Shown piece by piece: positions 9,414-17,354 of a stretch of 64,000 bases of DNA. The notes beneath the pieces are model-generated. The model was not told the origin of the DNA. It worked only from the letters and a program-made list of their open reading frames with translations, and ran no database searches. Numbering within the stretch: position 1 is the first letter of the stretch; the number at the start of each line of letters is the position of its first letter. Source of the stretch: Oricola thermophila (lineage in GTDB: Bacteria; Pseudomonadota; Alphaproteobacteria; Rhizobiales; Rhizobiaceae); NCBI RefSeq assembly GCF_013358405.1, contig NZ_CP054836.1, forward strand, positions 3,748,501 to 3,812,500, in the 5' to 3' direction. Position numbers and translations under genes: made by a program.

Positions 9414-11062
9414 CCGCCGCCGCGCCCGCGTTCCTTCTCCGCTTCCTCGCGCGCCCGCTCGCGAAAGACGCGGCGAATCACCTTGCCCGTCGTGGTCAGC
9501 GGCATCCCGGAGACGAACTCGATCTCGCGCGGGTATTCATGCGCGGACAGCCGTTCCCTCACATGGTCGCGAATCGCTGCCTTCAGTTCCTGCGACGGTT
9601 CCGCGCCCTCGCGCAGCACGACATAGGCCTTGACCAGCTCGCCGCGCACCGGATCGGGCTTGCCGACGACGGCGGCGAGCGAGACGTCCGGATGGCCGAC
9701 CAGGCAGTCCTCGATCTCGCCGGGGCCGATTCGGTAGCCGGCCGACGAGATCACGTCGTCGTCGCGGCCGACGAAGAAGAAGTAGCCGTCGGCGTCCATC
9801 ACGCCGCGGTCGCCGGTCAGCATCCAGTCGCCGACGAACTTCTCGCGGGTGGCGTCCGGGTTTCCCCAGTATTCGAGAAACATCACGGGATCGGGCCGGC
9901 GCACGGCGATCTCGCCCTGTTCGCCGGGCGGCAACTCGTTGCCCTCCCCGTCGATGACCGCGACGCGGTGGCCGGCGACCGGCCGTCCCATCGAGCCGGG
10001 GCGGACGACACCGAGCGCATCGCAGGCCGAGAGGACGAGATTGCACTCGGTCTGGCCGTAGAACTCGTTCACGGTGACGCCGAGATTCTCCCGCGCCCAG
10101 GCAAGGGTGCCGCGGCCGAGCGCCTCGCCGCCGGAGCCGACGGTGCGCAGGTCCAGCCTGAAATCGCGGGCGCGGGAGCCGAGCGCGGCCAACATGCGCA
10201 GCGCCGTCGGCGGCATGAAGGCGTTGCGGATGCGGGCCTTCTCCATCAGGGCCAGCGCCCATTCCGGATCGAAGCGGGCGGCGCGGGCGGCGACAACCGG
10301 CACCCCGCAATAGAGGCCCGGCAGCAGGACGTTCAGCAGCCCGCCCGCCCATGCCCAGTCCGCCGGCGTCCATAGCAGGTCGCCGGGCCGCGGCAGGAAC
10401 TCGTGATGGGTCTGCACGCCCGGCAGGTGGCCGAGCAGGACGCGATGGGCGTGAAGGGCGCCCTTGGGATGGCCGGTCGTGCCGGAGGTGAAGATCATCA
10501 GGGCCGGGTCGTCGGCGGCGGTGTCCGCGGCGGCAAAGCCCGGCCGGGCATCGTCCAGGAGAGCGTAGAAATCATGCGCTCCCGGCGCGCCGCCGACGCA
10601 GACGACCGCGCGCAGTTGCGGGAAATCCGCATCGGCCCCGTCGAGTTTCGCCATGCCTTCCGGATCGAGGACGATGGCCTTCGCGCCCGACAGGTTCAGC
10701 CGGTAGGCGATCGCTTCCGGCCCGAAAAGGACGGCCATCGGCACGGCGACGGCGCCGAGCTTGTAGACGCCGAGATGGGCGATCGCGGTCTCGAAGCGCT
10801 GCGACAGCAGGATGGCGACGCGGTCGCCGCGCGTCACGCCGAGGCGGGCCAGCGCGGCGGCGAAACGGTCGGACCTTTCCGCCAGCTCGCCGCGGGTCAG
10901 CGTGACCGGCTCGCCGTCCGTCCAGTCGACGATCGCAGGGGCAGCGGGATCGCGCCGCGCCGGTTCGTCGGCACAGGCCGTCCCGATGTTGAAGCGGTCC
11001 GGAATCCTCCAGCGGAAGCGGGAATGGAGGTCTTCATGGGAAACGGGATCGTCCGGCAACAT
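9410..11062 (-). CDS. AMP-dependent acyl-CoA synthetase (acetyl/medium-chain type)
   Basis: A 550-residue ANL-superfamily enzyme. Visible signatures: the P-loop-like IFTSGTTGHPKGALHAH near residue 200, EFYGQTECN (adenylate contact), GDWMLTGDRGVMDADGYFFF, GRDDDVISSAGYRIGPGEIE hinge region, and the catalytic Lys in LTTTGKVIRR near the C-terminus. It forms acyl-AMP and then acyl-CoA from a carboxylate, ATP and CoA in the cytosol. The chain length cannot be told from sequence; the layout resembles ACSM-type (acetyl/butyryl) synthetases. Monocistronic on this strand, convergent with the acyltransferase. Confidence 0.88.
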   Translation of the reverse strand: MLPDDPVSHEDLHSRFRWRIPDRFNIGTACADEPARRDPAAPAIVDWTDGEPVTLTRGELAERSDRFAAALARLGVTRGDRVAILLSQRFETAIAHLGVYKLGAVAVPMAVLFGPEAIAYRLNLSGAKAIVLDPEGMAKLDGADADFPQLRAVVCVGGAPGAHDFYALLDDARPGFAAADTAADDPALMIFTSGTTGHPKGALHAHRVLLGHLPGVQTHHEFLPRPGDLLWTPADWAWAGGLLNVLLPGLYCGVPVVAARAARFDPEWALALMEKARIRNAFMPPTALRMLAALGSRARDFRLDLRTVGSGGEALGRGTLAWARENLGVTVNEFYGQTECNLVLSACDALGVVRPGSMGRPVAGHRVAVIDGEGNELPPGEQGEIAVRRPDPVMFLEYWGNPDATREKFVGDWMLTGDRGVMDADGYFFFVGRDDDVISSAGYRIGPGEIEDCLVGHPDVSLAAVVGKPDPVRGELVKAYVVLREGAEPSQELKAAIRDHVRERLSAHEYPREIEFVSGMPLTTTGKVIRRVFRERAREEAEKERGRGGG

Positions 11063-11167
11063 GGCAAAGCTGATGCATTGTTTCGGAATCCAGTCAAGCG
11101 CCGCGCGGCATCGGCCCCGCGGCGGCCGGGCGGGGATCGCGGTTCGCGCATTCCGGCGACACCGCGC

Positions 11168-11980
11168 TCACGACGTGTTCCAGGCGTCGAGGGCCAGGGT
11201 GTGGCATTCCTTCAGCACCTCCCCGATCTCGTTTCGCGGCCGCCTTCTCCATCCGGGCGGCAGGCCGGGCCGCAACGGGCGGAAACGCCATGGTGCGGGC
11301 TTGCGGACGGCATCCGGCGTCATGCCGGCGATCTCGCCTGCGTCGGCGGCGCGGATTCTCTCGATGGCCCGCTCGAAACGGGCCTTCCAGCGGGCAAGGC
11401 GGGCGGCCTGGCCGTCGAGATCGTCCAGCGCCAGTGCCAGCGCCCGGATGCGCCGCGACAGTCCGCGGGCGTCCACCAGCTCGTCGGGATCGCGCTCCGG
11501 GGCGGGCCAGCCTTCTTCCGGGTCGTCGTATTCGAGGAAGGCATGGCCGAAGGGGCCGTCCAGCCCGGTGACGTCGAAGAGGAAGGGCGCGTAACGCTTC
11601 CACGGGTCGAAGAGTTGGAAGGACGGACGGTCGCGGTACAGGTCGAGCAGCTCGGCGTCGGACGGTTCTGCGTCCGGCTCCCTGTCCGTCCCGGCCTCTG
11701 GCGCGATGTCCGATTGACCCTCACGGCTGCCTTCTGGCCGCTCGCCGCGTTCCGGGGAAAGCGCCACGTCCCGCTCCAGCTTGCAGGCGGCCATGACGAT
11801 CAGTCGCCGGGCGGCGAACTCGGCGGGGCGCAGGATGGCGAGAATCCGGCTGCGCAGGGAACGCGGCAGGAAGACCAGCGACCGTCCGGTCCTTATCCCC
11901 GCCACCAGGAACAGCTGCGTGACGATCCGCAAGAGATCGTCCAGGTTCCTTTCCACCGCCCTTGTCCAGTCGAACTCCAT
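11168..11980 (-). CDS. Conserved hypothetical protein
   Basis: I do not recognise a family. The 270-residue product has a basic, mildly hydrophobic N-terminal part (residues 15-65), an acidic low-complexity linker (about 75-110), and a charged helical C-terminal half rich in Arg/Ala/Asp with FDPWKRYAPFLFDVTG. No signal peptide or clear catalytic motif. It is the last host gene before the prophage; before integration it lay about 220 bp from the 3' end of tRNA-Leu. Confidence 0.6.
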   Translation of the reverse strand: MEFDWTRAVERNLDDLLRIVTQLFLVAGIRTGRSLVFLPRSLRSRILAILRPAEFAARRLIVMAACKLERDVALSPERGERPEGSREGQSDIAPEAGTDREPDAEPSDAELLDLYRDRPSFQLFDPWKRYAPFLFDVTGLDGPFGHAFLEYDDPEEGWPAPERDPDELVDARGLSRRIRALALALDDLDGQAARLARWKARFERAIERIRAADAGEIAGMTPDAVRKPAPWRFRPLRPGLPPGWRRRPRNEIGEVLKECHTLALDAWNTS

Positions 11981-12200
11981 GACCTTCTCCGTGACACCGG
12001 GGAGAAGGGTAAGGGAGGCCGTTGCGAGGTGGATAACTTTGCGCGGAAATGCCGGAAATTCGGGAAATCGGCGTCGAAATTATGCAACGGAACGGGCGGG
12101 TGAGGGTAAATCTCCTCTCTCGGGAGACACGGAGGAAGCCGGGCCTTGCCGGCGTGGCCGGTCGCATGCACCGCGACAAGGGATACAGGTCGGAGAAGAA

Positions 12201-12216
12201 TGGTGCCTCTGGCCGG
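12201..12216. repeat. attL core, 16-bp copy of the tRNA-Leu 3' end
   Basis: TGGTGCCTCTGGCCGG here is identical to 53083-53098 and in the same orientation. Identity stops on both sides, so this is the crossover region. In tRNA sense it is the last 16 nt of tRNA-Leu including CCA. The surrounding 11981-12322 stretch has no convincing gene: host spacer to 12200, then this site and the arm repeats. Confidence 0.92.
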
Positions 12217-12276
12217 CGCGTTAGACGCCCTGAAACGCAAAAAATGTCAATAAAAACAATGATCGCTATTCGGGAA

Positions 12277-12297
12277 TGTTGCCCGTTTTGTTGCCCG
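12277..12297. repeat. Left integrase arm-type repeat (21-bp direct repeat, copy 1)
   Basis: Two tandem TTGCCCGTTT units starting 61 bp inside attL. The whole 21 bp (TGTTGCCCG, TTTTG, TTGCCCG) recurs exactly at 52961-52981 inside the other end. Paired copies inside both ends, same orientation, are what arm-binding sites of a lambda-type integrase look like; binding itself is inferred. Confidence 0.6.
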
Positions 12298-12322
12298 TTT
12301 TCGATCGCTAGACCCGGCGAAG

Positions 12323-12895
12323 CTATCCGGTCGGGCCGGCACGCGCAATCCGCTCGATCGCGGTGCGCAGCTTTTCAATGTCGCCATCATTGACGATCTC
12401 CGCGTCGACCGCGATCGCTCCCTGCTCGGCATCGGTGCAGATGCCGACCGGGCCGTCGACGCCCGGCCGCAGGATGCGCACGATGACCCCGCCGGCGGCG
12501 CGGATCGTCGGCGCTTCATACACAACCGACTCGACGACGATCGGCACGCCGGGATCCGACCGGCTGGCCGCGGCGAGTTCCGCGCCAAGCGTCCAGGCGC
12601 TACCCATTTCGACGCCCATGAACCGGCCGAACCGCTCGAGGAAATGGCGCGGTGGGACGCGATCCGGCAACAGGTCGGACGGCGCGTCGCGCAAATCGCC
12701 GTGAACCATGCGACATGCCTCGTCATGCGTCGCGCCAAGGTGCATGAAATAGCCGATCGCCGCGGCCTTGCCGCCGCCGAATGGATGAATTCGACCATAG
12801 CCGAGCATATCGACAAGGTGATTTGCGGCCTCGGTCTTGCCGACGCCGCGCTTGCCGGTCAGGCCGATCAGCGGCAGAAGGTGGCTTGCCCGCAT
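12323..12895 (-). CDS. Phage deoxynucleoside monophosphate kinase-like P-loop protein
   Basis: The 190-residue product starts with a P-loop, GLTGKRGVGKTEAANHL near residues 12-28, and the overall plan (P-loop, MGVEM.GSAWTLGAELA, VVESVVYEAPTIRAAGG, then an acidic tail) matches phage dNMP kinases related to T4 gp1. Such enzymes raise dNTP supply during phage replication. It is the last gene of the late operon, 9 bp after the small membrane-protein gene, and the last gene before attL. Substrate range is unknown. Confidence 0.65.
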   Translation of the reverse strand: MRASHLLPLIGLTGKRGVGKTEAANHLVDMLGYGRIHPFGGGKAAAIGYFMHLGATHDEACRMVHGDLRDAPSDLLPDRVPPRHFLERFGRFMGVEMGSAWTLGAELAAASRSDPGVPIVVESVVYEAPTIRAAGGVIVRILRPGVDGPVGICTDAEQGAIAVDAEIVNDGDIEKLRTAIERIARAGPTG

Positions 12896-12904
12896 TTCGG
12901 ACTC

Positions 12905-13351
12905 CTATTCGGCCGGCGGAATGCGGTGCGCGCCGCTGGCCTGCGCCTCGACAAAGCGATCGAACTTGTCGCCGAGCCTGTTGACCGCGTCGAGGAGTCT
13001 ATCCTCGAGCGCGGCCAGCGCCTCGTTTGTCGGAATCGATCGCGCGACCTCGATCCGAAATGCGTCGAGTTCCTTCGCGCTTTTTGCGCGAACGCTTTCG
13101 ACGCGCTCGGCAACGAGCTTGATCTCGGCCTCTCTTGCCGCGACGTCCGTTTCCAGGTCGTCGATCGCGGAAGCATTCGCCTGCACCTGGTTCCGCACGG
13201 TTCCCCAAGCGACCAGCCCGCCGCCGAGAACGACCGCGACCGTCAGGATCGCCGCCATGTTGATTGTCAGGTCGACCTTGATGCCGCCCTCCTGCGCCAA
13301 GGCCGGCGATGCGGCCAGCATGGCCGCGAACAGCAGAATGCTCCGGATCAT
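12905..13351 (-). CDS. Membrane-anchored coiled-coil protein of the lysis cassette
   Basis: 148 residues: an apparent signal peptide MIRSILLFAAMLAASPALAQ, a second hydrophobic segment (AAILTVAVVLGGGLVAW, about residues 33-50), then a long charged coiled-coil to the C-terminus. Its start overlaps the o-spanin stop by 4 nt (ATGA). The family is not recognised. It could be an envelope-disruption accessory protein or a superinfection factor; position argues for a late role at the membrane. Confidence 0.6.
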   Translation of the reverse strand: MIRSILLFAAMLAASPALAQEGGIKVDLTINMAAILTVAVVLGGGLVAWGTVRNQVQANASAIDDLETDVAAREAEIKLVAERVESVRAKSAKELDAFRIEVARSIPTNEALAALEDRLLDAVNRLGDKFDRFVEAQASGAHRIPPAE

Positions 13352-13680
13352 TCGTCGCCGATCCCCCCTTCGCCGGCCAGTGCGGCCATGATGTCGTCAT
13401 GCGCACGCGCGCAGCGCAACGTGCGCGCATTCTGTCGATCGAGCGCATCCCGCTCGCGGTCGAGAATCACGATCTTGTCAACGCCCTCGACAAGCGCGGC
13501 GTGCGGCTCGGTACGCCTGCAATCGTCGGGCAGGCTCGCGGGTTCGATGCCGGCCGCAACCGCGCCGATACGCGCGGAAGCCGTGTCGATCCGCGCGAGA
13601 TCACTCGCCGCGCCGCAGCCAGTCAATGTCGGTGCGATCAAGCAGGCAAGCACGGCCCGCACGTTCCAGTTCCCCGGCAT
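13348..13680 (-). CDS. Putative o-spanin (Rz1-like outer-membrane lipoprotein)
   Basis: The 110-residue product begins with a lipoprotein signal ending in the lipobox LTGC (Cys22), followed by GAASD, so after processing it should be lipidated and sorted to the outer membrane. Its first 80 nt lie out of frame inside the end of the i-spanin gene, the classic overlapping Rz/Rz1 arrangement. With the i-spanin it would span the periplasm and fuse the two membranes at lysis. It is longer than most Rz1 proteins. Confidence 0.72.
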   Translation of the reverse strand: MPGNWNVRAVLACLIAPTLTGCGAASDLARIDTASARIGAVAAGIEPASLPDDCRRTEPHAALVEGVDKIVILDRERDALDRQNARTLRCARAHDDIMAALAGEGGIGDE

Positions 13681-13969
13681 AATTCACCCTTTCACTTTCG
13701 CGAATTCGTTCAAGGTCGGCGCGTTCCTTTTCGGCCCTTGCCAGCGCCACGGCATATCGGTCGCGCCATGCTGCGATTGCGTCCCGCTGGCGGCGCAGTT
13801 CCTCGAGTTCCGCCTCGAGCGCGATCATTTCGGCGCGCGCGACATAACCGGCCCGCGCTTCGCGCCGGACGCCGGGATCGTCAATCGAGATGTCGTAAAG
13901 CGAGAAAAGGCCGATGCCGGCAGTGACGCCGGCGGCAAAGGCTATGGCGGCGACTATCCGATCAAACAT
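13601..13969 (-). CDS. Putative i-spanin (Rz-like)
   Basis: 122 residues with one N-terminal membrane segment (IVAAIAFAAGVTAGIGLFSL) and then a periplasmic coiled-coil rich in Glu/Arg/Ala (EAELEELRRQRDAIAAWRDR and onward). This is the i-spanin plan. The ATG at 13969 shares its A with the stop of the preceding small gene (TGATG); longer in-frame starts would overlap that gene. It pairs with the overlapping lipoprotein gene downstream. Confidence 0.75.
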   Translation of the reverse strand: MFDRIVAAIAFAAGVTAGIGLFSLYDISIDDPGVRREARAGYVARAEMIALEAELEELRRQRDAIAAWRDRYAVALARAEKERADLERIRESERVNYAGELERAGRACLLDRTDIDWLRRGE

Positions 13970-14121
13970 CACGGAACCAGGCGCACGGCGGCGTCGAACA
14001 GGCCGGACGGATCGACGCCCGCCGCCCATGCGCCGACAACGGCGACAAGCGCAATGACCAGCGACCAGACGTCGGCGCGTTTCCAGAACGGGCGCCCGGC
14101 ATTCTCGATTTCATCTTCCAT
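13969..14121 (-). CDS. Small single-span membrane protein of the lysis cassette
   Basis: A 50-residue product: acidic start MEDEIENAGR, one hydrophobic span (WSLVIALVAVVGAWAAGV), short tail. It begins 3 bp before the endolysin stop side and ends in a TGATG overlap with the i-spanin gene. Size and place suggest a second holin or antiholin, but sequence alone does not decide. Confidence 0.6.
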   Translation of the reverse strand: MEDEIENAGRPFWKRADVWSLVIALVAVVGAWAAGVDPSGLFDAAVRLVP

Positions 14122-14123
14122 TG

Positions 14124-14633
14124 TCACAGCCCCTCGACACAAAGTTCGTATTCGCCGATGCGTTCGGCGTCGCCGGTCGTGCGGCGCAGGACGAGGCCGC
14201 GAATTCGCTTGCCGCCGGCCCGGTTAAACCAGGTCATCGCCTCGCAGCTACCGAGCCAGTCGCTCGACCGCGCGCGGCGGGCGGCTGTCGAACTGCAGAA
14301 GGCACCGGTTCCGATGTTCCACGACAGCGAAATCGCGGCAGCCTGCCAACTGACCGGCGCGGCGTCGAATGTCGCAACGCATTTCCGCAGCGCAGGCACG
14401 AATTCGCGCGTGATCCGGCGATGCGTTCGCTCGTCGCATCCCGCGTCGGTCTCCACCATGCCCGGCCGGACGTTTTGCGTGTCGCCGTCGCAGATGGTCA
14501 GGACGCCGACAATGTCGCGATAAGCGACATATTCGCGACCCTCCCAAGGCTGGATCAGCGCGGTCGTCGCAACCGCGATCGCGCCGGCGAGACCGGCAGC
14601 GCCGGCCAGCGCCTTTCTTGCACGCTTGCTCAT
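14124..14633 (-). CDS. Phage endolysin, glycoside hydrolase 24 lysozyme with signal-anchor N-terminus
   Basis: 169 residues. After a basic, then hydrophobic N-terminus (MSKRARKALAGAAGLAGAIAVATTALIQP, residues 1-29) comes the GH24 catalytic block WEGREYVAYRDIVGVLTICDGDT with the catalytic Glu, the DIVGVLT strand and the downstream Thr. This resembles P21-type SAR endolysins, which sit tethered in the membrane until depolarised. AGGAGG about 6 nt upstream fixes the ATG at 14633; the longer in-frame reading upstream is Arg-rich shadow of the holin gene. It cleaves murein in the periplasm at lysis. Confidence 0.88.
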   Translation of the reverse strand: MSKRARKALAGAAGLAGAIAVATTALIQPWEGREYVAYRDIVGVLTICDGDTQNVRPGMVETDAGCDERTHRRITREFVPALRKCVATFDAAPVSWQAAAISLSWNIGTGAFCSSTAARRARSSDWLGSCEAMTWFNRAGGKRIRGLVLRRTTGDAERIGEYELCVEGL

Positions 14634-14635
14634 GG

Positions 14636-14851
14636 TCAATCCTCCTGTTCCTGTTGCGCGAGAAGCCGCGCGACGAATGCGGCGGCGGTGACGAGGCCCG
14701 ACGCGGCAGCGAATGCGCCGGGCGGAATGGCGGCCGCCTCGCCGATCAGCGGCAGGGCGACCTCGGCACCGGACAACAGCCCGGCGACGACGATCAGACG
14801 GATTGACCAGGCGCGCCGCAGGACGCGGCGCCAATCGCTCGAAAGGCGCAT
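14636..14851 (-). CDS. Holin
   Basis: 71 residues, with a basic N-terminus (MRLSSDWRRVLRRAWSIR) followed by two membrane segments (LIVVAGLLSGAEVALPLIG and PPGAFAAASGLVTAAAFVA) and an acidic end QEQED. This pattern is common in holins adjoining GH24 lysozymes in alphaproteobacterial phages. It ends 2 bp before the endolysin start. It should permeabilise or depolarise the inner membrane and set lysis time. Confidence 0.78.
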   Translation of the reverse strand: MRLSSDWRRVLRRAWSIRLIVVAGLLSGAEVALPLIGEAAAIPPGAFAAASGLVTAAAFVARLLAQQEQED

Positions 14852-14914
14852 GCGATCTCCTCCGCCGGTCGCCCGGCGATGTTTCGAAATTTCAGCTTCG
14901 TGAAGGTTCGCCGA

Positions 14915-15340
14915 TTACGGCCAGTAACGATCCGCGGCGAAGTCGGCAGGAATGCCGTCGGTGAAATCCCCGACGCCGTCTTTCATGGCCCATGAGACTG
15001 CCATCACAGCCTCGATCCAGGCCATGCCCGCGTCAACAAGCGCGACCATCTGCTCGGGCGTCAGGCTATGCGTCACGTTATCGGCGCCGCGCAGCGTCAT
15101 GACCGGATCCGTTACGCCGGAATCCTGCAGGTCGCGCGCTTTCGATCGCAGCGCGTCCAAAACGATCTGATCCCGCACGGTGCCGGTAATCGGAATGTCG
15201 CCATAGCCGGCGATCGTGAAGGTGTTTCCTGCAGCGATCCGACGGTCGCGCTCGGCATTAACGGCAGCCCACAAGGCCGCCCGCTCCTGCTCCGCCTTCT
15301 TGTCGGCGGTCATGATTATTTCCGGGTCAGGCGCCCACAT
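14915..15340 (-). CDS. DUF4376-type phage protein
   Basis: 141 residues; the central part ALWAAVNAERDRRI, followed by GTVRDQIVLDALRSKARDLQ and LTPEQMVALVDAGMAWI, fits the DUF4376 family found next to tail-fibre genes. The ATG at 15340 has GGAGG 7 nt upstream and overlaps the end of the previous gene by 14 nt. A role in tail-fibre assembly or as a fibre-associated protein is likely but not proven. Confidence 0.6.
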   Translation of the reverse strand: MWAPDPEIIMTADKKAEQERAALWAAVNAERDRRIAAGNTFTIAGYGDIPITGTVRDQIVLDALRSKARDLQDSGVTDPVMTLRGADNVTHSLTPEQMVALVDAGMAWIEAVMAVSWAMKDGVGDFTDGIPADFAADRYWP

Positions 15341-15641
15341 AGCCACCTCCATCGTGTCCGGGTAGATCGACCGGCCCGTTCGTCGCGACGACGGGCTCGG
15401 GAAACGCCACGTCATGCGAGGGCATCGGGCCGTGCGGCAAGATCAGCGTGACGCCAATTTCACCGCCTGTCCGCGCGATCGAGCCGATCACAAGATCGCA
15501 AGGGACATCGGCCGCGTCGATCGACGCGCCATCCGGCAAGGATGAAAAGTCGAACTGCTCGCCGTTGACGGTCAGGACATCGCCGGAAACGCTGGCCGTG
15601 ACATGGTCGTCGCGCCGCTGCGGGCAAAATGAAATTCGCAT
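15327..15641 (-). CDS. Hypothetical tail-region protein
   Basis: 104 residues, beta-rich, with FCPQRRDDHVTASVSGDVLTV at the start and a Gly/His-rich end. No family recognised. Its ATG shares a base with the stop of the preceding fibre gene (TGATG), and its end overlaps the DUF4376 gene. The tight coupling suggests a joint role at the tail tip. Confidence 0.55.
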   Translation of the reverse strand: MRISFCPQRRDDHVTASVSGDVLTVNGEQFDFSSLPDGASIDAADVPCDLVIGSIARTGGEIGVTLILPHGPMPSHDVAFPEPVVATNGPVDLPGHDGGGYVGA

Positions 15642-16360
15642 CAGAACCACCTCCCGATTGCGACCGTGTGAACTGTTCGATTGGTTGCAAAAGAGCCGTA
15701 GGAATATGCCCTGACCGCCACTTCTCCGGTGTTTACAGGTGCGGCCGAAACCCAAATGCCATGCGATGCCCTGTCGCAAGCATAAACACCGTAGTCATCC
15801 GATATGAAAGCGGCAGGAAGAACAATCGTCACGGCGGACGCGCTGGCCTTTATGCTCCCGACCGTTGTCTCTATGGTTCCGACGCCAGTCGAGGGAACCA
15901 GGCATATCTGCGTCCCGTCCGCATAACGCACATATTCGCCGTTTGCATTGCTGCCGCGCTCGATGATTGCGCCCGTTGGCACGCCACCCGACTGGCCTAC
16001 TGTGCCAATCAGATCACGGATGGCTGAATCGCCCAACTCCAGGGCGCCGCGCGCCGTCGCGGCATCATCGGCGCCAAACACCGCCGCGCCGGTTGTGCCC
16101 ACGCCGAGAACGGCCAGAACCGCCGCCGCGGTTTCCGCCGCCGCAATGAGCGCGCCCACCGAACCGAAATCATCCGGCTGGATGGCGCTGTCAGCCTTTG
16201 CCCCCTGCGCGGCGCTCGCGTAGAGCGCGCCGGCGACGGCGGTGACGATATCGTGCAGGGTTGCCTTGCGGCAGCCTTCCGAACCGCTGTCGATGACGGC
16301 GAAATCGCCGCCATTCGGGGAGCCCTCGCCGGGCAGATCCTTGATGCGAATTTCTTCCAT
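15641..16360 (-). CDS. Tail fibre protein
   Basis: 239 residues. The N-terminus EEIRIKDLPGEGSPNGGDFAVID resembles the tail-binding end of phage fibres. An Ala/Gly-rich middle (AGALYASAAQGAKADSAIQP and following) is typical of trimeric fibre stalks, and the Gly/Ser/Thr/Val-rich C-terminal domain would contact the host. C-terminal sequence is expected to be variable between relatives. Confidence 0.65.
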   Translation of the reverse strand: MEEIRIKDLPGEGSPNGGDFAVIDSGSEGCRKATLHDIVTAVAGALYASAAQGAKADSAIQPDDFGSVGALIAAAETAAAVLAVLGVGTTGAAVFGADDAATARGALELGDSAIRDLIGTVGQSGGVPTGAIIERGSNANGEYVRYADGTQICLVPSTGVGTIETTVGSIKASASAVTIVLPAAFISDDYGVYACDRASHGIWVSAAPVNTGEVAVRAYSYGSFATNRTVHTVAIGRWF

Positions 16361-16417
16361 GTCCCGTTATACCCGGATGGTTTCTGTTTGGTTTGCCCGG
16401 TAACGCCTGCGCGCGCG

Positions 16418-17344
16418 TCAGGCCGCCGCACCGCCGCGAATTGAGGCCACCAGGCTACCAAAGCCAGCCGGCGTCGAATTCCAGTCGGTCATGGAGGAAT
16501 GGCTGATCGCATAGCGCGTGAAGCTTTCCGCGATCACCCGGTTCGCCCCGCCCTGGACATAGGCCGTAGCCGCCTGTTGCGCGTAGACCTGCGACGCCAC
16601 CGCCACGAAATCCGGCCGCCGCGACCAGTCGAGGGAAATCGAGAAGTCAGCCCGCCAGGAATTGTTTGAATACAGTTCCGGCTCCGCAGTTTCATAGACA
16701 TAGGCGCGCAGCGACGCCCGGTTCGCAAGATTCGTTATCGTCGCGACGTTGCCGGCATCGGTCACGATGCGGGCGACCAGCATGTCGTCGTAGGTGGAAT
16801 CGAAACCTGCATCGGATTCCGCCTTCACGTCAGGATTATAGGCGCCGTCGGCGAGATCCTGCAGGGCAAACCCGTCAACGGGATTCCACCGCAGATGATA
16901 GGTCTTGTTCGCATTCGTCGCGAAGGTCCGGTCGGCGAGATCGAAGTCGCTGGTCGACACGGGGAAAATCCCGCGATGCATGAACTGCACCGCCTCGGGG
17001 ACAAGGATCGTGCCCGCGCCCGGACTGGTTACATTCATGCGGCCGTCACCGGTCATTATCTCGGGAAATATCGGCAACCGGGCACGCGCCTGCGACATCA
17101 GGATATAGGTTGACGATCCGCCGCCGCCCGTCGCAGCGTCAATCAGCGCCTCGATCGCCTTGCGCACCTGCTCGAGATCGGTCGCCGACGGAGTCAGGCC
17201 GGCATGCTCGATCAGGTGCGCAAGTTCGCGCTGCGGATGCTCGATGGCCGCCGCGGGAACGATCGAGCCCTTTTCGCCGGTATTGCGATTGCCGTCGACA
17301 TAGGGCGCGCCGGGCAGCGCGCCGGCGGGTTGATTGTATTTCAT
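16418..17344 (-). CDS. Tail fibre / tail collar protein
   Basis: 308 residues. Residues 1-60 (PAGALPGAPYVDGNRNTGEKG, then PAAAIEHPQRELAHLIEHAG) match the conserved attachment end of Mu-like and rhizobial tail fibres. This is followed by a Gly-rich hinge (ATGGGGSS, about residue 75) and a long beta-rich domain. The ATG at 17344 starts MKYNQPAGA; upstream in-frame residues overlap the preceding gene end. It likely mediates host adsorption together with the smaller fibre downstream. Confidence 0.7.
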   Translation of the reverse strand: MKYNQPAGALPGAPYVDGNRNTGEKGSIVPAAAIEHPQRELAHLIEHAGLTPSATDLEQVRKAIEALIDAATGGGGSSTYILMSQARARLPIFPEIMTGDGRMNVTSPGAGTILVPEAVQFMHRGIFPVSTSDFDLADRTFATNANKTYHLRWNPVDGFALQDLADGAYNPDVKAESDAGFDSTYDDMLVARIVTDAGNVATITNLANRASLRAYVYETAEPELYSNNSWRADFSISLDWSRRPDFVAVASQVYAQQAATAYVQGGANRVIAESFTRYAISHSSMTDWNSTPAGFGSLVASIRGGAAA

Positions 17345-17354
17345 CGGAAACCCC

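Noticed and set aside
12201-12220. Possible second tRNA or tRNA fragment gene at the left end
   Set aside because: Only the 16-nt core is shared with tRNA-Leu; no cloverleaf can be formed, so it is attL.
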